Virus record (IMG/VR): IMGVR_UViG_3300045911_000316
Coordinates: 1 to 23,181 of that record
Direction: 5' to 3' (one strand)
From: a virus
DNA length: 23,181 nucleotides
The notes beneath the pieces were generated by a model, which was given only the letters and a program-made list of their open reading frames with translations, was not told the DNA's origin and did no database searches. Shown here one piece after another: positions 7,067 to 14,560 of the stretch; the stretch's first letter is position 1; every line of letters begins with the position of its first letter. Both the position numbers and the translations under genes were made by a program.

Positions 7067-8743
7067 TCAGCCGCGTCGCCATCGGCTCACCCGAACAACC
7101 TCCGCGCGGGCCCGTCGCCACTCCACCACCCGCATCTGGTTCGCGATCGCCCACTTGCTGATCGAGTCGTCGTGGCTGCCCGGGTCCGCGGCGAATGTTC
7201 CATCGGCCTGCAGGCGGAAGGTCATGCACTCAGCAAGGAACTGTCTGTCCATGATCCGCTCCAGCGCGCCATCGGCCTCCATCCACTCGCGGAGACCTTC
7301 GAGCGCGATCGGCCGGGTGATGACGTTGGTCGTCCAGCCGGCCCGGGCAACTCGATTCTCCTCGGCCGACCGATGGCTCGGTGCCGCGCCGTGGTAGTAG
7401 AGCGACCCGCCAGTGTGGTGCGGCTTCTCCAGCCCAAGATCGATCACCTTCTGGATGACGGCGTGGCCGTGGTTCTCTCGCTCGATCCCAACCAGCGCGT
7501 CGTTGTACTGCTTGTGGATGCGGACGATGTGGTCGGCGAGCACCCGCGGCGTGAAGATGCCGTGCAGGGACTTCACCTGCTTGCCGTTGTCGCGCCGCAT
7601 CACGCCGATCCCGCTCGGATCGCAGCCGACCAGACCTTCGGACGTGTCAGCGCCAAGGCAGTAGAGGACGCCCGGCTGAGGCTTCTCCCACTCGACCTCG
7701 TAGCCGCCCGGCAGAACCCGTGCGCCCGCTGGCATAGTCCCACCGTTGGGAGCATCGATCATCTCGGGCTGTCGGCAGAAGTCGCGGATGCGGAGCAACA
7801 CCTGCGGGTCGAAGAATGGTGTGCCGCTCACAAGCCAGCAAGTCTCGTCGTCCTCGGGATACTCCTGCGGGAACAGCCGCTTGAGTTCGCGGCGCTTGCG
7901 ACGCCGCCACTTGATCTGCTCGGGGTCAAGCCCGTGCTTTGCCACCAGACGACGCTCGTCGTCGTCGAGGGTCTTGACGATCTCAACCGCCTCCTCGGGG
8001 TCGGCGATCTTGTCGCGGTTAATGTGGTCGACGAACCAGGGGAGGAAGATCGGGGTCCAGTCGTTCTTGCCCTGCTTCGCCTCCTGATACATCTCCCTGA
8101 ACATCTCGCTGCCGTTGGGAGTGGTTTCGAGCACCATCTCGCCGTGCGACGCCGCCTCGCTCAGACCAGTCAGGATGTCGCGCTGCTTCATCACCTGGTT
8201 GAAGCCGAGACAGGACCATGCGACTTCCGACCAGTGGACGCGGGAAAGCGTGTCGCCGCGGCCCACGCCACGACCGGCGGCGGTGCCGACGTAGAAGAGC
8301 GAGTTGAGGGCCGGGAACTCCAGCTTGTACTGGTTGCCGATGCCCTTGATCGCCGGCGCCTCTGGGTCGCGCTGGTGCATCAGCACGGGGATGCGGAAGA
8401 TGCGGGCCGTGACCTCGCCATCCTGGGCAAGAGTGAGAACGTTGATGTTGCGGTTCCGGCTCGCCAGCGCATACGACTGCGCCTGCTCCACGGTGGTGAA
8501 CCCGCCTCGGCGGTACTTCAACAGCAAGTAGCGAGGGAGCTTGCCCTTCTCCACGGCCGCTCGCTTGGCCTCGAGGTACTTGATCTGAATGGGCCGGAGC
8601 TCGAACGGGATCACCCGGTTGTCGACCGTTCGGATCTGCAGATTGCGGCGCGCGAAGTCGATGAACGACTCGTCCTTCTTCGCCGGAAGCTTGGAGGCGA
8701 TGCTCGCGCGAAACTGCCGGAGTAGTTCGGTGCCATCACTCAC
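7067..8743 (-). CDS. terminase large subunit
   Basis: A 558-residue DNA-packaging motor: an N-terminal ATPase pumps DNA through the portal and a C-terminal RNase H-like nuclease cuts the concatemer. ATPase features are a variant Walker A (KYRRGGFTT, residues 76-84), an acidic Walker B-like strand with catalytic Glu (RVHWSEVAW, E173) and the coupling motif ETTPNG (206-211). Nuclease acidic residues are D366 in GADTSEG, E421/E423 in GIERENHG and the H-D-D at 524-526. Length is typical. It starts at GTG 8741-8743, overlapping the small subunit by eight bases with GGAGCC upstream. It is followed by the membrane-protein trio rather than directly by the portal. Confidence 0.93.
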   Translation of the reverse strand: MSDGTELLRQFRASIASKLPAKKDESFIDFARRNLQIRTVDNRVIPFELRPIQIKYLEAKRAAVEKGKLPRYLLLKYRRGGFTTVEQAQSYALASRNRNINVLTLAQDGEVTARIFRIPVLMHQRDPEAPAIKGIGNQYKLEFPALNSLFYVGTAAGRGVGRGDTLSRVHWSEVAWSCLGFNQVMKQRDILTGLSEAASHGEMVLETTPNGSEMFREMYQEAKQGKNDWTPIFLPWFVDHINRDKIADPEEAVEIVKTLDDDERRLVAKHGLDPEQIKWRRRKRRELKRLFPQEYPEDDETCWLVSGTPFFDPQVLLRIRDFCRQPEMIDAPNGGTMPAGARVLPGGYEVEWEKPQPGVLYCLGADTSEGLVGCDPSGIGVMRRDNGKQVKSLHGIFTPRVLADHIVRIHKQYNDALVGIERENHGHAVIQKVIDLGLEKPHHTGGSLYYHGAAPSHRSAEENRVARAGWTTNVITRPIALEGLREWMEADGALERIMDRQFLAECMTFRLQADGTFAADPGSHDDSISKWAIANQMRVVEWRRARAEVVRVSRWRRG

Positions 8744-9383
8744 CGGACGGCTCCTTCACGGTGACGGTGGCGTCGATCACGTCGCCGTAGTCCTTGTCGG
8801 ACTTCATCGACAACTGACGCTGCTCCATGTCCTTGATCGCCTCGTCGAGAACGGCGACGACGCGGGGCGCGGCGTCCTCCGGGATCACCTTGCTGATCCG
8901 CTCGATGATGAAGCCCATCTGGACCCGCATCTCGTTGATGTCGATCTGTAGACGCTGGGGCTCCTCGTAGCCCATGAGCCGGGCGTGGAACACCATCAGG
9001 CGGATCAGACGGTCCACGGCCTGCAGATCCATCGGCGGCGTCGACGTCTTGCCATTCGCGTCGGTCGCGGGATTCGGCATCGCCTGCAGGTACAGCCGGT
9101 TGATCAGCGTCTCGATGCGGACGTGCGCGATCTGGCGAAGCTCGGTCGCCTTCTCCGCGGTCTCGAGCCGCATGGCCCGGACCTCTTTCATCACCAGCTT
9201 GTACGCCGCCTGCTTGCTGACCCCGAGCGCCTTGCCGATCTTCGAGAAGCTGAACCCGGCGGCGCGGAGACTGATGGCTTTCTCGCGTCGCTCGGCGAGC
9301 GCGGGATCGTTGTCGGGCGTGTGGTGAGTGCCCTTGTTGATGACTTGCGCGGCGGCGGGGCCCTTGCTTTGGTCGAATGTCAT
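8736..9383 (-). CDS. terminase small subunit-like DNA-binding protein
   Basis: A 215-residue protein with an N-terminal helix-turn-helix at about residues 34-66 (REKAISLRAAGFSFSKIGKA, then GVSKQAAYKLV), the DNA-recognition part of small terminases. The middle is helical (70-165) with an acidic tail (165-215) that probably oligomerises and contacts the large subunit. I chose ATG 9381-9383. An in-frame TTG at 9399-9401 abuts the GGAGAGG directly, which is too close. The gene overlaps the large terminase by eight bases. Other HTH regulators could look similar, but the position immediately before the large subunit makes terminase the best call. Confidence 0.8.
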   Translation of the reverse strand: MTFDQSKGPAAAQVINKGTHHTPDNDPALAERREKAISLRAAGFSFSKIGKALGVSKQAAYKLVMKEVRAMRLETAEKATELRQIAHVRIETLINRLYLQAMPNPATDANGKTSTPPMDLQAVDRLIRLMVFHARLMGYEEPQRLQIDINEMRVQMGFIIERISKVIPEDAAPRVVAVLDEAIKDMEQRQLSMKSDKDYGDVIDATVTVKEPSGE

Positions 9384-9555
9384 GTGGCGTCCCAGCGTCA
9401 ACCTCTCCGTGGGCGATCACTCATCCCGGCACACACGGGCGTGGTCGCGGAAGCCACCTGGAGGGCCGCGGAGCCATTGTACGGGCATCAACCCACTCTC
9501 ACCCCTACCCGGTTCACCAGAGGCCCCTGCGTCAACCACCCACATCTGCACCCGG
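9384..9555 (-). promoter_or_regulatory. intergenic region upstream of terminase genes
   Basis: One of the few real gaps in the left half (172 bases to the chosen terminase start). On the minus strand it contains a good -10 hexamer, TACAAT (about 9477-9482). At 16-18 bases upstream I see only GGGTGA-like sequence, not a proper -35. A TTGACG lies too far upstream. A short inverted repeat CGCGG/CCGCG follows. This may be the start of the packaging and head operon or carry a packaging recognition site, but neither is demonstrated. Confidence 0.3.
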
Positions 9556-10476
9556 TTACGCGGATGCGACGATCTCGCGACAGATCGCAAGCAGCTTCTC
9601 GGCGGGCTCATCGCCAAGCACGTCACGGACGTTCTCGGCCTCCTGACCGGTGAAGGCGAAGTTGAGGCGGAACGGCTGCTCGAACGCGGCGCTGATGCGG
9701 CCGCGCTCCAACTCCGATGTCGCGGCCTCCAGTTTCTCCTTCCGCTCCACCACCTGAGCGGCGGCGGCGCGGGTCATGGCGAACGCGTTGATCCCGGCCT
9801 CGCCCTTCTGCGAAGGCAACTCGACCAGCTTGGTGCTCGCCTCTTCCTTGTCCGCGATGTCTCCCTGGGCGGCGTCGCCTCGCTCGGGAGTCCACGCGTT
9901 ATGGAACTCCTCGCCCGCCAGCGCCTCGGCCGCGGGCAGTTCATCCAGAAGATCGTTCAGTTCGGCGTCGCTGATCATCAGCGAGTCCTGTGCCCACTCG
10001 ATCGCGCCGAGTTGCTGCAGGTCCTTCAAGACCTCGGTGCTCAACTCGATGTCCTCGGACCCGCGAGCGCGGTTGTGCCGAAGGGTCGCAATCCGCATCT
10101 GCTCGTCGGTCATGTCGACGAACACCACGGGGATCTGGCTCATCCCGAGTTTGCGAGCAACACGCCACCGGTGCTCACCGTCAACGATCTGCCGGCTCGA
10201 CCGGTGCACGATCACGGGCTGCGTGAACCCGTCCTCCTGGATGCTGCGGGTCAAGAGTTCGAGCGTCGCCTCGTCCTGGCGGTTCGGGTTGTAGGTGTTG
10301 GGCTTGACGCTCTCGGTCGCCACGTACTCGATCTGCAGCGACTTGAGGCGGACGGCGTTCTTCTGCACCGCATGGAGACCGCGCTTCGCGATCTTGTCGG
10401 TCACGATCGCGGCCGTCGCCTCGGGGCTGGTGTTGGTTTGAACGCGGGACGTCCCGCCAAGGGGTTCGTTGCTCAC
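9556..10476 (-). CDS. ParB/IbrB-like nuclease-fold protein, copy 2
   Basis: A 306-residue ParB/sulfiredoxin-fold protein. The core spans about residues 44-150: YNPNRQ (62-67), the signature DGEHRWR (99-105) that binds phosphates or nucleotides in this fold, and a conserved IATLRHNRARG block (129-139). Residues 1-43 are a Thr/Ala-rich extension absent from its neighbour. Residues 180-250 are helical and variable. The C-terminus (LNFAFTGQEAENVRDVLG, then EKLLAICRE) again matches the neighbouring paralogue. It shares ATGA with the preceding gene, so the two are co-translated. Members include plasmid-partition ParB, IbrB and DNA-modification-associated proteins. There is no partition ATPase gene here, so a partition role is unlikely. 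Confidence 0.8.
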   Translation of the reverse strand: MSNEPLGGTSRVQTNTSPEATAAIVTDKIAKRGLHAVQKNAVRLKSLQIEYVATESVKPNTYNPNRQDEATLELLTRSIQEDGFTQPVIVHRSSRQIVDGEHRWRVARKLGMSQIPVVFVDMTDEQMRIATLRHNRARGSEDIELSTEVLKDLQQLGAIEWAQDSLMISDAELNDLLDELPAAEALAGEEFHNAWTPERGDAAQGDIADKEEASTKLVELPSQKGEAGINAFAMTRAAAAQVVERKEKLEAATSELERGRISAAFEQPFRLNFAFTGQEAENVRDVLGDEPAEKLLAICREIVASA

Positions 10477-11258
10477 GGCTGATGGCTCCTCTCGCGACAG
10501 ATCTGCAACAACTTCTCGACCGGCCTGTTCCCGAGCGCCTTGCGGACGATCCCGGCCTCCTCACCAGTGAACACCAGGCGCAGGCGGTACACGCTGGTGT
10601 CCTTCTCGACCTTGGCTCGCTCCTGCTCCGTCTTGGCCGCGCGAAGGCGGGCCTCGCGCGCCCGGATCACGTCCTGCACGCTGGCGGTCTGGTGCTCCTC
10701 GACCTTGCCGCCCTCCTTGGCGATCATGGACTTGAGGGTGTCCTGATCGGCGTTCGCCAGCGCCGCGGCCTGATCGTTGCTCATCCCGTCCTGGTGATCG
10801 ACGGCATCGAGGAAGTTGCCGAGCTCGATGTCGTCCATTTCGAGCGAGTCTTTCAGCCACTCGGTCGCGCCCAGCTTAGCGAGGTCGCGGAGAACGGCCG
10901 CTGCGAGTTCGACGTCCTCTCCACCGCGCGCCCGGTTGTGGCGAAGCGTCGCGATGCGGGCCTGCGCCGGCGTCATGTCGGTCAGGACGACGGGAATCTC
11001 CTCGAACCCGAGCGCCTTGCACGCTCGCCACCGGTGCTCCCCGTCGACGATCGTCATGGTGCTGCGGATCACGACAACAGGCTGGGTCATCCCATCCTCG
11101 TCGATGCTCTTGCACAGCAACGTGAAGTCGTGCTCACTCTGGCGGTTGGGGTTGTAGTCGTTCGGCTTCACGGCGTCGATGGGCATGTACTCGACCTTGA
11201 GTTGGCCGAGTGCGACGTTGCCCTTCACCACCGGTCCCGCGTTCTTGCCCTTCGCCAT
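10473..11258 (-). CDS. ParB/IbrB-like nuclease-fold protein, copy 1
   Basis: A 261-residue paralogue of the next gene. The ParB/sulfiredoxin core has DYNPNRQ (34-40), DGEHRWR (72-78) and IATLRHNRARG (102-112), identical in the last block to copy 2. A helical region with Lys/Glu-rich segments (about 160-220) precedes a conserved C-terminal domain (LRLVFTGEEAGIVRKALG, then EKLLQICRE). It starts at ATG 11256-11258 behind GAGGAGC, 12 bases after the oxygenase stop, and overlaps copy 2 by four bases. In known IbrA-IbrB pairs a ParB-fold protein sits beside a PAPS-reductase-like protein, and such a protein lies two genes upstream here. Two copies suggest a heteromer or divergence after tandem duplication. 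Confidence 0.8.
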   Translation of the reverse strand: MAKGKNAGPVVKGNVALGQLKVEYMPIDAVKPNDYNPNRQSEHDFTLLCKSIDEDGMTQPVVVIRSTMTIVDGEHRWRACKALGFEEIPVVLTDMTPAQARIATLRHNRARGGEDVELAAAVLRDLAKLGATEWLKDSLEMDDIELGNFLDAVDHQDGMSNDQAAALANADQDTLKSMIAKEGGKVEEHQTASVQDVIRAREARLRAAKTEQERAKVEKDTSVYRLRLVFTGEEAGIVRKALGNRPVEKLLQICRERSHQP

Positions 11259-11270
11259 CGCGCTTGCTCC

Positions 11271-11957
11271 TCACTTCTTGCCGTAAAGATACCCGGCCTC
11301 AGCCGACTTCGGCGCCGCACCGGGCGCAGAGAACGACATCGGCACGCTGATCCGAAGCGGCGACCCGTCGACCGGGCCAACCGCGTGCGCGATCTGAGAA
11401 AGATCGCCGTAGATGAGGCCGATCGACGGCCCGAGAACGGTGTGGAGCTCGCCGCCCTCCACGAACTTGAACCGCCCGCTGTGGAGTCCGAAAGGGAACA
11501 GCACCGCCGTGATCGGCGTGCTGTCGTAGTGCCACTCGTACCCGCGGCTCCCACGGGGCAGGATGTTCACGTTGATCGCCTGCTTCCACCCGATCCGCGG
11601 CTCTCGCTCGAGCGGGACCCGGTGAAGCTGGTTCAGGAACAGGGCGATCGCGTGCCAGAACGAGCGGAGCGCCGGAAGGTGCTCGCTGATGAGGTCGCCA
11701 TCGGCCACGAAGTAGTCGAGGCCGGTGATCTCCGGGTCGTCGTCGCCCGCCGGCTTCTCCAGCGACCCCAGCGCATGATCGGGCGCGGCCTTGACGTGCC
11801 GGGCCATCCCGATGGCGCGGGCGCACGCGCTCATCGCGCGATGGAACTCCACCCAGCCGATGGCCTCGACGATGAAGGTCTCGACCTCGGGCACGGTGCA
11901 CACTCGGGCACGGCCACCGAAGTAGTCGTGGAGCTTGGGATAGGGGCTTGGAGGCAT
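11271..11957 (-). CDS. Fe(II)/2-oxoglutarate-dependent oxygenase, possible DNA-base (TET/JBP-like) hydroxylase
   Basis: A 228-residue predicted dioxygenase. The iron-binding facial triad is visible: H143 and D145 in EWHYDSTPITAVLF, distal H191 in GDLSQIAHAVGPV, and R202 in PLRISVPMSF, eleven residues after the distal His, to bind 2-oxoglutarate. A GGEL turn lies between (168-171). The double-stranded beta-helix occupies about 125-212. Residues 1-100 are helical with no clear match. Phage TET/JBP enzymes have this compact arrangement and oxidise thymine or 5-methylcytosine in DNA, but amino-acid or small-molecule hydroxylases share the triad, so the substrate is unproven. Its ATG overlaps the PP-loop gene stop as TGATG, so translation is coupled. 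All catalytic residues are present. Confidence 0.75.
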   Translation of the reverse strand: MPPSPYPKLHDYFGGRARVCTVPEVETFIVEAIGWVEFHRAMSACARAIGMARHVKAAPDHALGSLEKPAGDDDPEITGLDYFVADGDLISEHLPALRSFWHAIALFLNQLHRVPLEREPRIGWKQAINVNILPRGSRGYEWHYDSTPITAVLFPFGLHSGRFKFVEGGELHTVLGPSIGLIYGDLSQIAHAVGPVDGSPLRISVPMSFSAPGAAPKSAEAGYLYGKK

Positions 11958-13126
11958 CAGAAGCTGGGCGTTCCGTTCCATGTGCCGGCTCCGGGACGAA
12001 AGAACTCGGGCTCCATCGGGGGAAACTTCGATGCGCTCAGCAACAGGATCCGCAAGCTGAACGGATCGCCATTGAACATGATCTCCGTGAGGCGCTTCCA
12101 GGACACGATCTTCGCCCCGCCGCACTCGTGACACGGAGTGACCTCCGGCACCGGCCCCGTGCTGTGACGCGCGTGGTGTGCCAGAACGTGATCCTTGACG
12201 GCGACGCTTCGATCTCGAATCCATTGCGCGGGAGCCTCGTTGATGCAGAGTCGGTGGTAGCACTGTTCCCAAGTTTCGTCGAGGCGGCGTCGCGGAACTG
12301 CGACGTGGCTCCCGAACTGAGCGGCTTGGCGGACGCCCGCAAGTCGACGGGTCACGCGGTCGAACCACTTGGGCCAGGCGCTGGCGGCGAATCGCAGGTT
12401 CTTGACCGCCGCGGTACTCATCGTCACCGGGCCGATGCGGAGTTCGCGGGCCGGGATGCCCATGCGGTGCATCACGTCGTAGGCCTTGTTGTAGTCCCAG
12501 CCGTTCTCCTTGATCGCCTTCCACACGTCGCTGTCGGTCCAGTCGTAGATCGGCCGCAGCTTCCGGTAGGGGACGCCGCTCCGCATCGCCGCACCGGTCA
12601 GGGCGCCGCCGCTGCTCACCAGACCGAGCATTCGCTTGCTGCTCTCGCTGACGCGCAGGCCCACCACGTCGATCAGATCCTTGCCGGGAGTCACCGGGAA
12701 CCGCGCGGGGCTCACGATCGCCTCGATGTTCTTCTCCGCGATGTCGACGGCGAAGTCAGGAGGCTGGTACACCCACTGGTCGCGCGGAATCGTCGGATCG
12801 CAGACCCACCAGAACGGCGCGGCTCGGTTGAAGACGTTGACCATGGGCTGCCGCGCCATGAGCCAGTGCATCCGAACCTCGGGCCGCTGGGACAGGCGAA
12901 GCAGGTACTCGTGGGTGCCCGGATAGAGAATCTCCTCCTCGCGGAACACCACGTCGACCGGGAGCGCGCCGGCCTGCTCCGCGGCGATCAGCGTCAACTC
13001 GGTGCACACCGCACTGTCCTTGCCGCCGCTCACGGAGACCACGACGCGGTGCCCCTCCTGGAAGCACTCGCTGATGCGACTGATGGCCGCGTCGAACACG
13101 TTGTCCCCGGTGTAGATTCGCCTCAT
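11957..13126 (-). CDS. PAPS reductase-family PP-loop protein, IbrA-like
   Basis: A 389-residue adenine-nucleotide alpha-hydrolase. The PP-loop SGGKDS is at 33-38. GLRVSESS at 156-163 and PIYDWTDSDVW at 192-202 are the further motifs of the PAPS reductase/DndC/ATP-sulfurylase group. FWWVCDP (105-111) followed by W118 resembles the aromatic block of IbrA/DUF3440 proteins. A C-x-x-C (332-335, CHEC) with a further Cys at 294 may bind metal. No C-terminal ECGLH motif of true assimilatory PAPS reductases is seen, so simple sulfate reduction is unlikely. It overlaps the methyltransferase by ATGA and the oxygenase by TGATG. An activated-sulfur, adenylation or DNA-modification role is plausible. Confidence 0.75.
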   Translation of the reverse strand: MRRIYTGDNVFDAAISRISECFQEGHRVVVSVSGGKDSAVCTELTLIAAEQAGALPVDVVFREEEILYPGTHEYLLRLSQRPEVRMHWLMARQPMVNVFNRAAPFWWVCDPTIPRDQWVYQPPDFAVDIAEKNIEAIVSPARFPVTPGKDLIDVVGLRVSESSKRMLGLVSSGGALTGAAMRSGVPYRKLRPIYDWTDSDVWKAIKENGWDYNKAYDVMHRMGIPARELRIGPVTMSTAAVKNLRFAASAWPKWFDRVTRRLAGVRQAAQFGSHVAVPRRRLDETWEQCYHRLCINEAPAQWIRDRSVAVKDHVLAHHARHSTGPVPEVTPCHECGGAKIVSWKRLTEIMFNGDPFSLRILLLSASKFPPMEPEFFRPGAGTWNGTPSF

Positions 13127-13875
13127 CGACCGAGCTCCAGAACGGCATACGAGAAGTCGGGTCGCACGATCAGGCCGGTCCTGCGTGCGATCGCTGCTTC
13201 ACATGGTAGCAGACGTGCGACGCGACGGGCAAGCCATCCGGAGTAAGACCCGATGCTGCGGCTCAGCACGGGGCGGGAGCGGCCGACAAACTCCGCGACG
13301 TACTCGAGATCGTCGGCGCGGTAGGACATCGGGCTGGTGCCGTCGACGTTCATCCGCACCATGCCGTAGCGGCCGGACTCGAAGCGGTCGGGCGCGGGGC
13401 AGGCGATCACCATGCGGCAGCGCTCGGCACCCATCTCGGCCAGGGCGCGGACCACGCGGGCGAATCCGACGATGTAGGGCGAGCAGTAGAGCATCAGGAT
13501 CAGATCGGGCCGGGTCGGAATCGTGATCTCGCGGCAGTACTGCTCCGCGGTCATCTGCCGGTACTCGGTGTGCCAGCCCGGAACGGGGCGCCGGCGCGCG
13601 ATCTCGAGCATCTTCTCGCTCGGGTCGACGCCCTCGTAGAACCCGCTGTACCAGATGTCGTTGCAGAGCCGCAGTCCGAGACCGGTTCCACACCCGATGT
13701 CCAGGACCCGCATCGGGGCGCGGCCTCTCATCAGGTTGCGGACGAACTCGTCCTCGGCGGCGTCGATGGGTCGCTGATAGACCCCGTCGTATTGCTCCGC
13801 GACCGCGTCGTACGCGGCTGCCGGGTTGATGGGGCCGACACGGGACGCAGAGCGATGTTCTTGGACGACAGCCAT
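13123..13875 (-). CDS. class I SAM-dependent methyltransferase
   Basis: A 250-residue Rossmann-fold methyltransferase. Motif I, VLDIGCGTG, is at 57-65 and binds S-adenosylmethionine. An acidic residue at the end of strand two (D84 in GVDPSEKML) would contact the ribose. A strand-four region (RPDLILMLYCSPYIV) takes the place of the DNA-methylase DPPY/NPPF motif. Lack of that motif argues against a standard DNA adenine or cytosine methylase. The layout resembles small-molecule or hypermodified-nucleotide methyltransferases (Methyltransf_11/25 type). The start ATG 13873-13875 has a strong GGAGG eight bases upstream and begins inside the nuclease gene. The stop shares ATGA with the PP-loop gene. 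Confidence 0.75.
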   Translation of the reverse strand: MAVVQEHRSASRVGPINPAAAYDAVAEQYDGVYQRPIDAAEDEFVRNLMRGRAPMRVLDIGCGTGLGLRLCNDIWYSGFYEGVDPSEKMLEIARRRPVPGWHTEYRQMTAEQYCREITIPTRPDLILMLYCSPYIVGFARVVRALAEMGAERCRMVIACPAPDRFESGRYGMVRMNVDGTSPMSYRADDLEYVAEFVGRSRPVLSRSIGSYSGWLARRVARLLPCEAAIARRTGLIVRPDFSYAVLELGR

Positions 13876-14210
13876 TCGCGGACCTCCTCGACGGACTCCA
13901 CCACCAGGACCTCGCAGCCCGCTTGCTGGAGTACGCCCCCGGTGTGGATCTGCAGCGGTGTGCGCACCTCGCCGGGGCGCTTGACCTCGATCCACACGCT
14001 GTGCCCGCGAAGGGCCTCGCACGTGAAGTACAGATCGGGGATGCCACCGCCCTGCATCCTGTTCCCGTGCATCTTCCTCACGAAGTGGTGCGGGACGCGC
14101 TGCAGGAGCGCGATGATCCGCGTCGTGATGTTCCGCTCGAGTGGGCGTGGCATATTGGAAAGGGGCTGGTCGGGCAGTGCCTCAGCCAGCCCCTGGACGT
14201 TTCCCGGCAT
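13731..14210 (-). CDS. VRR-NUC-type (PD-(D/E)XK) nuclease
   Basis: A 159-residue small nuclease of the VRR-NUC family, related to Holliday-junction and flap-processing nucleases. The fold signature is clear: GGGIPDLYF with D59, WIEVKRPG with E75 and K77, then RTPLQ (Q87) and QQAGCEVLVV. The core covers about residues 25-115, typical for stand-alone phage VRR-NUC proteins. ATG 14208-14210 is preferred because the upstream small ORF ends there as TGATG; another in-frame ATG lies at 14151-14153. The last 47 residues (Ser/Thr/Arg/Pro rich) overlap the methyltransferase out of phase by 145 bases and are probably not part of the fold. It may process DNA during replication or act with the modification cassette. 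Confidence 0.75.
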   Translation of the reverse strand: MPGNVQGLAEALPDQPLSNMPRPLERNITTRIIALLQRVPHHFVRKMHGNRMQGGGIPDLYFTCEALRGHSVWIEVKRPGEVRTPLQIHTGGVLQQAGCEVLVVESVEEVREWLSSKNIALRPVSAPSTRQPRTTRSRSNTTGSISDPSTPPRTSSSAT

Positions 14211-14323
14211 CACTGGCCGCCGAGGAGCCTGAGCGCCTGCATGATAGCGTCGGTGCGCCCACTGACGCTGGATGCCGGTCTCGCTTCGCACGGCGGCGGG
14301 ATGGTCCATCCCGGTCGCGTCAT
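14210..14323 (-). CDS. tiny ORF coupled to the VRR nuclease
   Basis: A 37-codon reading frame starting at ATG 14321-14323 and ending in TGATG that overlaps the nuclease start. Third positions are mostly G or C and the C-terminal part (GRTDAIMQALRLLGGQ) looks protein-like, with an amphipathic helix. There is no strong ribosome-binding site. Its ATG lies within the proposed -10 hexamer of a nearby promoter, so it would need transcription from further upstream. It may be a translational-coupling leader or a real microprotein. Confidence 0.35.
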   Translation of the reverse strand: MTRPGWTIPPPCEARPASSVSGRTDAIMQALRLLGGQ

Positions 14324-14350
14324 ACGTCACTGGTGGCATCTATGCAATCA
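14319..14350 (-). promoter_or_regulatory. predicted promoter with GCATNNATGC operator (site E)
   Basis: Minus-strand TTGCAT (14342-14347), a 17-base spacer, then TATGAC (14319-14324). The spacer begins AGATGCCAC, so the palindrome GCATAGATGC overlaps the -35 exactly as in the copies near 16.07, 17.51, 18.84 and 19.52 kb. The -10 is weaker than in those copies and lacks the TGG extension. It would drive the nuclease-to-terminase cassette. Confidence 0.45.
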
Positions 14351-14369
14351 GGGGTTCGCAGGGATGCTA

Positions 14370-14495
14370 TCAGTGACGGGTGGCCTCGTACTTCTCCTCA
14401 CGGACCTTCTTCTCGGCGATGGACTTCGGCGACTTCGCGACGTCCTTGGCCCTGGTCTGCTTCTTGCCGCCCTTCGACTTCGTGCTCTTTGCCAT
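14370..14495 (-). CDS. small lysine-rich basic protein
   Basis: A 41-residue protein with about a dozen lysines and several arginines (MAKSTKSKGGKKQTRAKDVA start). It begins at ATG 14493-14495 with a near-ideal ribosome-binding site (GAAGGAGCAGCACG). Frame extension further upstream is possible to an ATG at 14553-14555, but the strong site favours the shorter form. Such highly basic, disordered microproteins in phages may bind nucleic acid or host proteins; no family is recognised. It precedes promoter site E by about 20 bases. Confidence 0.55.
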   Translation of the reverse strand: MAKSTKSKGGKKQTRAKDVAKSPKSIAEKKVREEKYEATRH

Positions 14496-14560
14496 CGTGC
14501 TGCTCCTTCGGGGATGAGAACCGGTGCCGGGTCCACACACGTAGACGCGGCGCATAGATG

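Noticed and set aside
7172-8725. Plus-strand open frame opposite the large terminase (517 codons)
   Set aside because: All terminase motifs lie on the minus strand; the plus frame has no motifs and no start signal.
10482-12131. Plus-strand open frame opposite the ParB-like and oxygenase genes (549 codons)
   Set aside because: It spans three recognisable minus-strand genes antisense and shows no motifs.
13123-13875. Methyltransferase as a restriction-modification DNA methylase
   Set aside because: There is no DPPY/NPPF motif or cytosine-methylase PCQ motif and no target-recognition domain. Motif I alone does not support a DNA methylase of the standard type.
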